A stretch of DNA of 64,000 bases from Capsulimonas corticalis. GTDB taxonomy: Bacteria; Armatimonadota; Armatimonadia; Armatimonadales; Capsulimonadaceae. The DNA is taken from positions 7,192,001-7,256,000 of the forward strand of contig NZ_AP025739.1 of assembly GCF_003574315.2 (NCBI RefSeq), in the 5' to 3' direction. The position numbers and the translations under genes were made by a program. How positions within the stretch are numbered: position 1 is the stretch's first letter; every line of letters begins with the position of its first letter. The notes beneath the pieces were generated by a model. The model searched no databases. It was not told where the DNA came from and saw nothing but the letters and a program-made list of their open reading frames with translations. Positions 55,426 through 62,581 of the stretch are shown here, one piece after another.

Positions 55426-55473
55426 AACTTTAACGGCCTTTATAAAATGTCCATGATACGAGTGGAGAAATAA

Positions 55474-56529
55474 GTGCTTAATAGCCTCTTGCTAAGAAAT
55501 TTCACCGTATTTCCAACGGCAGATCTCTTCTTTGGGGAAAATCTAAATGTATTTGTTGGAGAAAATGGTGTCGGAAAAACGCATATTCTTAAAGCGGCCT
55601 ACAGCGTCATCGCAGTTAGCAATGAACTACGGACAAGGGGCCATTCTAACACGCCCACGAAAGCACAACTACAAGGGCGCCTAGCTGACAAGCTAGTGGG
55701 AGTATTTCGTGCAGAAGCGCTTGGCAGGCTTGCAAGCAGACGTCTTGGAAGAGAACGATGTGATATCCGCCTTCAGTTTGACGAAGATAAATATGATATT
55801 GCTTTCAGTTTTGCGACAAATAGTAAATCTGAGGTAGCTATTGAAACAGTTCCCACAAGCTGGATAGAAGCTTCGGCTGCATATTTTCCAACACGTGAGC
55901 TAATGACTATATTCCCGAATTTTGTCTCAGTATATGAAGGGCGTTACCTAGAATTTGAAGAAACGTGGCGCGACACTTGTATCCTCTTAGGGGCGCCCCC
56001 ACGTCGAGGGCCAAGAGAGGGCAAAATTCGTGATTTACTTAACCCTTTGGAAGAGGCAATGGGAGGCTCTGTAGATCTCGACAAGAATGGCCGATTTTAT
56101 CTTCGTCCTAATGGAAGTCAATCACGCATTGAAATGCCACTTGTTGCCGAAGGGCATCGCAAGCTCGCTATGCTCTGTCAGTTAATTGCTGTAGGTGCAT
56201 TCAATAGTGGTGGATATTTATTCTGGGACGAGCCGGAAGCTAATCTTAATCCACGACTTATCCGAGCAATCGCTAAGAGCATTGTCGAATTGAGCACAAG
56301 GGGCATACAGGTCTTTATTACAACTCACAGCCTGTTCCTATTACGAGAATTGGATATATTACATGCAACTAACTACGGGCGAAAGCTGCAAATAGAGTTC
56401 TTTGGGTTAAATAGAACGAATGATGGCGTCTCAGTACTTCAATCAGATTCTTTGGATGAAATCGGCGACATTGCAGCATTAGATGAAGAGCTGCAACAAT
56501 CAGACCGATATCTGGAGCAAATATCTTAA
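55474..56529 (+). CDS. AAA ATPase of an inserted two-gene module
   Basis: 351 residues. [20 protein letters not shown] leads into the Walker [10 protein letters not shown] (Gly29 to Thr36). The Walker B is [13 protein letters not shown] with Asp252-Glu253, followed by [18 protein letters not shown] with the switch His. This is the RecF/OLD-like ABC-ATPase plan seen in defence proteins such as those of PARIS, Septu and Gabija, but there is no TOPRIM domain. The start is GTG at 55474 with GGAG six bases upstream. It is AT-rich beside dnaN and lies one base from the nuclease gene. It probably senses a signal and controls that partner; this is inference. Confidence 0.85.
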   Translation: MLNSLLLRNFTVFPTADLFFGENLNVFVGENGVGKTHILKAAYSVIAVSNELRTRGHSNTPTKAQLQGRLADKLVGVFRAEALGRLASRRLGRERCDIRLQFDEDKYDIAFSFATNSKSEVAIETVPTSWIEASAAYFPTRELMTIFPNFVSVYEGRYLEFEETWRDTCILLGAPPRRGPREGKIRDLLNPLEEAMGGSVDLDKNGRFYLRPNGSQSRIEMPLVAEGHRKLAMLCQLIAVGAFNSGGYLFWDEPEANLNPRLIRAIAKSIVELSTRGIQVFITTHSLFLLRELDILHATNYGRKLQIEFFGLNRTNDGVSVLQSDSLDEIGDIAALDEELQQSDRYLEQIS

Positions 56530-56530
56530 G

Positions 56531-57037
56531 ATGCCAGCGATTACAATTGATGGCCTTGTATTCACTTTTCCCCAAGGCTGGATCGTTGAAAAGTACGATG
56601 ATTGGGCATTTCACCAAAACAGGTTTCAAAGCATTCCGCCAGGAAGGAAAGCTGTAGATCTGATTGCCATTAGCCCTAATAAAACATTGTATTTACTTGA
56701 AGTAAAGGATTACCGTCATTATTCCAGAAGTAAATCCATAGAACTGACGGATGAGATCACGATCAAGGTTGTAGATACGTTAGCGGCTCTCATTCCTGCA
56801 AAGATTCATGCCAACAACAGCAATGAGAAAGATTGTGCGCGTAAAGCTACACAAGCAAATGAAATCCATATTGTATTTCATTTAGAGCAACCGGCAGTTC
56901 ACTCTAAATTATATCCACAGGTGACAAACACGGCAAACCTTCAGCAGCGGCTGAGACAAATGCTACGTGCAGTTGATCCGCATCTAAAGGTTGTCTCCAA
57001 GAATACGATGCAGAGCTTGCCATGGACAGTGACATAG
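56531..57037 (+). CDS. PD-(D/E)XK-like nuclease partner of the AAA ATPase
   Basis: 168 residues from the ATG at 56531; a longer in-phase frame overlaps the ATPase gene. The nuclease motif is AVDLIAISPN with Asp43 and TLYLLEVKDYRHY with Glu57 and Lys59, an Asp-x13-Glu-x-Lys pattern. The C-terminal half is helical (IKVVDTLAALIPAKIHA, LQQRLRQMLRAVDP). I know no named family. It would cut nucleic acid, probably only when licensed by the ATPase encoded one base upstream. AT-rich, as its partner. It ends 14 bases before the repeated dnaN segment. Confidence 0.7.
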   Translation: MPAITIDGLVFTFPQGWIVEKYDDWAFHQNRFQSIPPGRKAVDLIAISPNKTLYLLEVKDYRHYSRSKSIELTDEITIKVVDTLAALIPAKIHANNSNEKDCARKATQANEIHIVFHLEQPAVHSKLYPQVTNTANLQQRLRQMLRAVDPHLKVVSKNTMQSLPWTVT

Positions 57038-57051
57038 TTGAATACTCATCT

Positions 57052-57327
57052 ATTGTCCTGCGCACCACCGAAGACGGCGACCGCCTGACCATCACCGCCG
57101 AAAGCGGCAACATCGGCAACGCCTACGAAGAAGTAGACATGGCCCGCGAAGGCGAAGACGGCCCCGTCGAGATCGCGTTCAACGCCAAATACCTCAGCGA
57201 TGTGCTGAACGTGCTGGACACCGAAGGATTGAACATCGAACTGACCGAGCCGCTGCGGCCCGGGGTGATCCGGCCAACGGAGGATGCCGATTACCTGTGC
57301 GTGCTGATGCCGATGCAAGTAGTTTGA
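57052..57327 (+). pseudogene. Second copy of the dnaN 3' end
   Basis: The last 91 codons of dnaN plus stop, encoding exactly the same residues (IVLRTTEDGD to CVLMPMQVV) as the intact gene. Only codon-third-position changes separate them, ten of the 13 in the final 60 bases. There is no natural start for a separate protein. It marks where the dnaN gene ended before the ATPase/nuclease module came in, or is the copy that came with it. Confidence 0.9.
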
Positions 57328-57334
57328 CAAGTTG

Positions 57335-57725
57335 ATTGCGGCCCATCTGAGGAAACACCCTTGGATGGAATACGATGTCCGCGCCGTCCTGGCGCGAAAC
57401 AACTTTGCGAACCATCATGCCGAGAACTCGCCGCTTCTCGGCTCCCGAAATGTTCGGGCCCGTCATGCCCCGATCCGCGTCCTCAAACGCCTGGTTCACT
57501 AACATCTCGCCGGCATACGTGCGCCGAGTTAGACGATGCTTTCCGGGTTCCCCGCAGCGCCGTGCTGAGGGGGCTCCTCCACTCTTCCAGGTCCTTGCGC
57601 TGGGCGACAAGATTTCTGGAGGCCGCAGCAGAGGCGTCGGCAGACGCTCCAGCCCTGATGCCGACGATCTGGGTCTGGATTGCCGCCGACGCCTCTGCCT
57701 TCAATAGCAGTAGGTCCTTCTCCAT
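57335..57725 (-). pseudogene. Serine recombinase C-terminal remnant
   Basis: Minus-strand codons read KAEASAAIQTQIVGIRAGAS and LVAQRKDLEEW, like DARETATVTAQVQGIQAGAN and the following coiled coil of the intact recombinase at 25501. After a frameshift they continue ISGAEKRRVLGMMVRKVV and ADIVFHPRVFPQ, matching LTDGERHDLLARVVEKVI and YRVFL of the intact enzyme. Catalytic, recombinase and zinc parts are missing. The remnant reads into the dnaN copy without a stop, just as the intact recombinase reads into the aminotransferase. Confidence 0.6.
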
Positions 57726-57817
57726 CCCCGTGATCTCCTTACGAACACTAATGTAGAATCAGTCCCATGGTATACTGGGAATGACGCCGCCATGAGAGAA
57801 AAGAGATTGATTGTAAT

Positions 57818-59164
57818 ATGATGACGATCGCGTGTCCGAATTGCGGTCGCCGCGACAAGCAGGTAAAAGCGGGTATCGCAGGCGATGCCCAGCGATATAA
57901 GTGTGTCTCGTGCGGCCGTCGATACGCGCTGAATGTCCGTCCCCGAAAGTATCCGAAGGAAATCCAGGATCGGGCGCTGGAGCTTCATGTCAGCGGTAAG
58001 TCGAACCGGGAAATTGCCCGCGAGTTGTCGGTGAGCGCTCAGACCGTTGGGAACTGGATCCTCAATGCTCCGCCGGCGGACACGACCACGCCGGCGTCGC
58101 CTCCAACAGAGCCCGTGGTCAAATCGCGGGTCACCATCGCGGACGTCGCCCTGCATGCAGGCGTCTCGACCTCGACGATATCCAACTATCTTAATGATAA
58201 GGGCCGAATGGGTCAGAAAACGCGACTTCGTATCGAAGACGCAATGAAGGAACTATACTTCACGCCCAGTGCGCTTGTCCGATCGCTTCGAGATCGACGC
58301 ACACACACGCTTGGATTAGTGACTTATGGGATTTATGACCTGGAACACAATGTCGAGAAATCCATCATTGCTCCCATGCTTGGAGCAATCAACCGGGCGG
58401 CGGACAGTGCGGGATATGACGTTCTTCTTTACACGGGCTGGCCGCACCGCTCACGCAGCCATACCGGCTCCGATTTCCTCAACGGCCAGATCGACGGCCT
58501 ATTGTGGATGTCGCCACATCCCTATCATCCTCAGATTCGATTTGCTGCGTCCGCTGGTTTGCCGGTAATCGCGATCATGTCGAAACGAGTGCCAAACGGC
58601 GTCGGCTATGTGGTGTCCGACAATGCCGGAGGCATCCACGAAACCATCAATTACTTGGTGGGGCGCGGGCACACGCGAATCGCCTTCCTGGGAGCAAAGG
58701 GCTTATCGGACTTTATCGACCGCGCCGCCGGCTATCGCGAGGGTCTAGCGGCTGCGGGGATCGCCTATGACCCGGAAATGGAGGTAGGCGATCTTAAGTG
58801 GGAGCAATGGTCACCAGAGGGCGTCGCCGCTGTGATACAGCGATGGCTTCGGATGAAAGAACGTCCAACAGCGATTGTGGCAGCCGACGATCTCCTTGCC
58901 GAATACGCGATCACCTGGATCCGTGGATACGGCTTGAGAGTGCCGGAGGACATTGCTATCACCGGTTTCAACGGCCTGCCAAACACCGAGACGCTCTGCG
59001 GGGGAATAACAACGGTCCAGCAGCCGTTTAGCGAAATCGGCAAGATCGCCGTAGAGCGCCTTACGGCCATGATCTCCGGAGCGCCAGTGTCTGAATGCCG
59101 AATCACGGTTCCCGTCAGCGTTATGATTCGCGCATCAACGGAACGGCAGACCGAACATCCATAG
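57818..59164 (+). CDS. LacI-family regulator with N-terminal zinc ribbon and extra HTH
   Basis: 448 residues, about 100 longer than usual. Residues 1-40 are a transposase-type zinc ribbon (CPNC at 6-9 and CVSC at 29-32, with QRYKC). Residues 45-82 are an IS-type helix-turn-helix (REIARELSVSAQTVGNWIL). Then comes the LacI helix-turn-helix (VTIADVALHAGVSTSTISNY) and hinge, and a sugar-binding domain (about 165-440). The first two parts look like an InsA-type DNA-binding unit fused to a LacI repressor. It may control nearby carbohydrate genes; the palindromes at 57763-57780 and 59592-59601 are candidate sites. Confidence 0.88.
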   Translation: MMTIACPNCGRRDKQVKAGIAGDAQRYKCVSCGRRYALNVRPRKYPKEIQDRALELHVSGKSNREIARELSVSAQTVGNWILNAPPADTTTPASPPTEPVVKSRVTIADVALHAGVSTSTISNYLNDKGRMGQKTRLRIEDAMKELYFTPSALVRSLRDRRTHTLGLVTYGIYDLEHNVEKSIIAPMLGAINRAADSAGYDVLLYTGWPHRSRSHTGSDFLNGQIDGLLWMSPHPYHPQIRFAASAGLPVIAIMSKRVPNGVGYVVSDNAGGIHETINYLVGRGHTRIAFLGAKGLSDFIDRAAGYREGLAAAGIAYDPEMEVGDLKWEQWSPEGVAAVIQRWLRMKERPTAIVAADDLLAEYAITWIRGYGLRVPEDIAITGFNGLPNTETLCGGITTVQQPFSEIGKIAVERLTAMISGAPVSECRITVPVSVMIRASTERQTEHP

Positions 59165-59551
59165 CCATCCGGCTCTTCTCGCGTTATATCCCTATTTAGT
59201 CCCCTATGAATCCGCCCTCTCCTTAATTTGACTCCTTAGGCCTGAAAATCCATCCTCTGGCCCGGGCTGCCGGAGCCTCCGCCAATCAGAGCGCTGATTG
59301 ATAAGTTCCGTCGGCGACGCCGGCGAATGGGGCGCCCGTGTGGCGAAAATGCCCGGTCGCTATATCCTTATCTGGACATTATCAACAGATTATATATCCA
59401 TAAAATGGCGAATTCATACTGCCAAACTCGCCTCATTGTGATCCTGCCCCATCGCGATCGAAAACCACGCTCCTCCCCACAAAGCGTAAATGATGGCTAA
59501 TTAAAGCCGGGCGCTTCTCATTTCTCCCGTTTATCAATTTCTCAAAAGCTA
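59165..59551. other. Intergenic, no gene seen
   Basis: Upstream of the pseudopilin promoter. Only short frames; no hairpin with a T-run that I would call a terminator for the LacI-type gene. Confidence 0.5.
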
Positions 59552-59580
59552 TTGACAAGCCGATGCCGCCATGATATACT
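59552..59580 (+). promoter_or_regulatory. Strong sigma-70-type promoter of the pseudopilin gene
   Basis: Consensus TTGACA (59552-59557), a 17-bp spacer and TATACT (59575-59580). The leader to the ATG at 59733 is about 145 nt. Confidence 0.75.
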
Positions 59581-59591
59581 GTGCCCAGACT

Positions 59592-59601
59592 TGATTAATC
59601 A
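59592..59601 (+). promoter_or_regulatory. Palindromic operator candidate
   Basis: TGATTAATCA, a perfect 10-bp palindrome starting about 11 bp after the -10 and so covering the start of transcription. It could bind the LacI-type regulator encoded upstream; no direct support. Confidence 0.4.
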
Positions 59602-59732
59602 GATACACCAAAGTCTACCGTGAAAGGGAGAGTGAAGTATCTAAAGGATCGCCCACAATTGTGTACCGATCTTTTTGATATTCTGCTAGAAACTTTTGCA
59701 ATATCTTGATACTCGTTAAGAAGGAAAACGAA

Positions 59733-60512
59733 ATGAAGAAAAATTCATCAAAACTTGGTTTTACCCTCATCGAACTTCTCGTTGTTATAGCCATCATAGC
59801 TATTCTTGCCGCAATCCTGTTCCCCGTGTTCGCTCAAGCTCGTGAGAAGGCCCGGCAGATCAGCTGCACCAGCAACATGCGCCAGATCGGTCTCGCCGTC
59901 CTGCAGTACGTTCAGGACAGCGATGAGCTTTACCCTATTGTAAATTTTGGTCCCTATGACTGGACACAGGCCGTTCAGCCCTACATCAAAAATGGTAATC
60001 CCCCTGTCGGCTCTTGGAGCGGAACGACCAATACTGGAGTATTCAGCTGCCCATCCTTCCCAGCTGAGGCGAGCGGCAAGATCGAATACGCGCAGTATCG
60101 TCCCATTGAGGACGTGATGGCGAACAACCCTACCCCCAATGCTGTGAGTGAGATCAATGCACCGTCTTCGAAAATCATGCTCTTCGAGGGTAAGAACAAC
60201 GGAAACTGCTGGGGTGGCCCCGCTTCCCTCAGCGCGACAGGCCAACAGTGGTTTTGGGCGAGCGGGGGGCAGAACCCAATAGGCGCGCATACGGACTATG
60301 TCGATATGGACATAGCGGACAATAAGCAAACGGCGTTGGGAGCAGGCTGCTGGCAGTGGTCGAGAGGTTGGTCGCCCGCCTATCGGCATCAGAAACTCGG
60401 CAACTTCCTCTTCACTGACGGCCACGTCAAAGCGATTCACCCTGGTGGACTGAACTACGCCGTCAACATTGGTAACTTCCCTTCCAGAAGTGATGGTAAC
60501 TCAGCATATTAA
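59733..60512 (+). CDS. DUF1559-type pseudopilin (type II secretion/type IV pilin-like)
   Basis: 259 residues from the ATG at 59733. The prepilin signal is [15 protein letters not shown], cleaved after Gly with Phe methylated, followed by the hydrophobic helix [20 protein letters not shown] and [20 protein letters not shown]. The C-terminus has the DUF1559 signature ([19 protein letters not shown]). Such proteins are exported and held in the inner membrane or surface fibres; many copies per genome are usual in Armatimonadota and Planctomycetes, and their exact role is unknown. AAGGAAAA precedes the start. Confidence 0.9.
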   Translation: MKKNSSKLGFTLIELLVVIAIIAILAAILFPVFAQAREKARQISCTSNMRQIGLAVLQYVQDSDELYPIVNFGPYDWTQAVQPYIKNGNPPVGSWSGTTNTGVFSCPSFPAEASGKIEYAQYRPIEDVMANNPTPNAVSEINAPSSKIMLFEGKNNGNCWGGPASLSATGQQWFWASGGQNPIGAHTDYVDMDIADNKQTALGAGCWQWSRGWSPAYRHQKLGNFLFTDGHVKAIHPGGLNYAVNIGNFPSRSDGNSAY

Positions 60513-60537
60513 TCACTCCATAATCGCATGATCTCTG

Positions 60538-60568
60538 GATCGGCCGCCGCAATCCGCAGCGGTCGATC
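60538..60568 (+). terminator. Terminator candidate after the pseudopilin
   Basis: 10-bp stem with one G-U pair (60538-60547 with 60559-60568), an 11-nt loop, followed by TGTCTTT. The T-run is weak. Confidence 0.5.
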
Positions 60569-60613
60569 TGTCTTTGCACTCGGTCTTGAGAGTTCCATTT
60601 TTGAGGAATAGTA

Positions 60614-60937
60614 ATGTTGGATTTACGATCGTTCTTGTCTCGCCTCTCTTCCAAACGACGCCGTTTGCCGTGTAGCACGCTATTCGCCATGACCGCTTGC
60701 GCATTTGGCGCCGTTATGGTTTCTGGGTGCGGAAGCCACGAAACCACCCTCTCTCCTATCGCTATTGCTCCGCCTCCACCCGATGCCATCAAACCAATCG
60801 CCATCCCGCAGCCGCAGCTTCCCGACAATATGCCTGAAGCGCAAAAGCAGCAGATATACGCCAATTGGCAGCAGCAGCAACAGCAAATCAATGGACAACG
60901 GCAGGCGATGTTCGACACAATGAAACCCAAGAAGTAA
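60614..60937 (+). CDS. Small putative lipoprotein
   Basis: 107 residues. A basic N-terminus and hydrophobic stretch (LFAMTACAFGAVMVSGCGS) end in a lipobox with Cys39. The mature part is Pro/Gln-rich (IAIPQPQLPDNMPEAQKQQI, then a run of Gln), suggesting an extended envelope-attached peptide. GAGGA lies seven bases before the ATG. It lies between the pseudopilin and another exported protein, all on the same strand. I recognise no family. Confidence 0.7.
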   Translation: MLDLRSFLSRLSSKRRRLPCSTLFAMTACAFGAVMVSGCGSHETTLSPIAIAPPPPDAIKPIAIPQPQLPDNMPEAQKQQIYANWQQQQQQINGQRQAMFDTMKPKK

Positions 60938-60971
60938 TGACGGCCCTGTCAAATCGGTCAAACTACCGCGA

Positions 60972-61469
60972 ATGTTGAAATCCACGATGTATAAAAGCAG
61001 CCGTTTTGCGGCAATCCTGGGCCTTGCGGCGATCACCGGTACGGGCGCGGCCTTCATTCGCGCCCGCCATACCGATCATCCGCAGGTACACGATAAATTA
61101 CTCGATCTTCCCAGTTCATTTCTGCGCATTCAACCGGGAATGTCCAAGGATCAGGTCGTCACGCTTGTCGGAACGCCGCCGCAAAAGCAAATGAACGCTA
61201 AGTTCGAGCACAAGACTGCGGCCGAATGGGAGCAGCTACGGCAGGAAGTTGACGCGGATGCAAAAGTGCGCAGCGACCCAGAAGCGCCGCCCGATCCCGC
61301 AATGATTAAACGCTCCCTGACACTGGAGCATCGCACGAAGGAGCTATGGACATACCTGCCAAACACAAGTGTGTACGTCCTTCTCGCCTTTGACGGAGAC
61401 GGCAAACTCATCAAGATGAGATCCGACCGGATTAGCAACAACAAGATCACCGGGCCTCCATCCAAATAA
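60972..61469 (+). CDS. Exported SmpA/BamE-like small protein
   Basis: 165 residues. The N-terminal RFAAILGLAAITGTGAAFIR is a signal peptide or anchor. LRIQPGMSKDQVVTLVGTPP matches the core of the SmpA/OmlA (BamE-like) fold, and the second half ends in a beta region (KELWTYLPNTSVYVLLAF, DGDGKLIKMRSDR). A long charged insertion (about 75-110) splits the domain. Start at Met1 or Met6; neither has a clear ribosome site. It follows the lipoprotein gene by 34 bp. Confidence 0.65.
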   Translation: MLKSTMYKSSRFAAILGLAAITGTGAAFIRARHTDHPQVHDKLLDLPSSFLRIQPGMSKDQVVTLVGTPPQKQMNAKFEHKTAAEWEQLRQEVDADAKVRSDPEAPPDPAMIKRSLTLEHRTKELWTYLPNTSVYVLLAFDGDGKLIKMRSDRISNNKITGPPSK

Positions 61470-61578
61470 GTCATCAGAAACAGGAGAGGGGTTATGCTGA
61501 ACGGAGTGCGCCGCAGTGTCGCCATCTCCACTGAAAGAATAGAACGGCCGTGATGGAAAGCATTTAGGGAGGCGGGCC

Positions 61579-62523
61579 ATGAAACGCACTGTCAAGACTT
61601 TAAAGTCCGTTGGATCGGCCGCCCGCATTATGCTGCGGCGCCCTATTACGCTGCCGCAGGTTATCTTTAATCGCTCCACGATCATCATTGTTCGGCGCGG
61701 TGCGATGGAACTTGCCCGTGGCGGCCAGCGCTGCAGCGCCTGCGATAATCAGGTAATCGTGGCGCCCGCCGGCATGGCTTTCGACATTACCTACCGGCCA
61801 AACGATGATGCGCAATTTGTTGCGCATTGGCTGATTCCTTATCCGGCGGAAGACCAGAACGATGCGCCGCCCGAGGAGATGGCGACGTCGCAATGGCTGC
61901 CCCACCCGATCGATGTGGGTCCCGCTCAGTTACGGCTATCGCTCGCCTGTGTAATCAAGGCCATTGAGGAGCCGAATGTATTGCCAGACGTGATTGCGAT
62001 CCATCACATGCGGGAAGTCATGCTCTGGATCGACCGGAATGGCGGATACATCTGCGCCGCGCCTGTCTGTTCAGATTCGTCCCGCATTTGGAATTTTCTC
62101 GCCGCCGATCCCATGCGAGATTGGTGTTCCTCCGAGATCGCGGATCGAATCGGGATGTCGCTCTCCTGCCTGCGGGTCCGGCTCTTTGAGGAAGGAACAT
62201 CATTCGTGCGGCTGCTTCATGAGGTTCGAATGGGCCATGCGCTCTCGGAGATTGTCGCCACGAACCGGCCGATCTACAAAATTGCCAGAGAGATCGGTTA
62301 TCAATGCGCAGCCCAATTTACCGCCCGTTTTTATGAGCGCTATGGCCTGCGCCCCGGAGATGCGCGAGGGCATGACCGTTCGGTTCGGTCAGAGTCCGCT
62401 CCTCCGCGACGAGTTATCGCGCCTGTCCTCGTCCTCAGTGGGACGCATTTGGCCGGAGACAATGAGCAAGATCGGGCGCTAACAGCAATGCAAATGCAGC
62501 GCGTTGTGACCGGCAGTATTTGA
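61579..62523 (+). CDS. AraC-family transcriptional regulator
   Basis: 314 residues. The N-terminal half is a cupin-like sensor (TIIIVRRGAMELARGGQRCS). The C-terminal double helix-turn-helix has SSEIADRIGMSLSCLRVRLF and PIYKIAREIGYQCAAQFTAR, with FYERYGLRPGDARG, the AraC signature with its usual Pro replaced by Asp. GGAGG is eight bases before the ATG. It lies 58 bp upstream of the GH5 gene on the same strand and is the natural candidate for its control. Confidence 0.85.
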   Translation: MKRTVKTLKSVGSAARIMLRRPITLPQVIFNRSTIIIVRRGAMELARGGQRCSACDNQVIVAPAGMAFDITYRPNDDAQFVAHWLIPYPAEDQNDAPPEEMATSQWLPHPIDVGPAQLRLSLACVIKAIEEPNVLPDVIAIHHMREVMLWIDRNGGYICAAPVCSDSSRIWNFLAADPMRDWCSSEIADRIGMSLSCLRVRLFEEGTSFVRLLHEVRMGHALSEIVATNRPIYKIAREIGYQCAAQFTARFYERYGLRPGDARGHDRSVRSESAPPRRVIAPVLVLSGTHLAGDNEQDRALTAMQMQRVVTGSI

Positions 62524-62581
62524 AGTATTCGCTCGTTGGAATACCCTCACGTCCGAGATCAGAAGTAAAAAAAGTAAGTCC

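Noticed and set aside
57763-57780. TCCCA-x8-TGGGA palindrome before the LacI-type gene, as a firm operator
   Set aside because: The arms are only five bases and the -35 is poor, so I mention it only as a candidate site.
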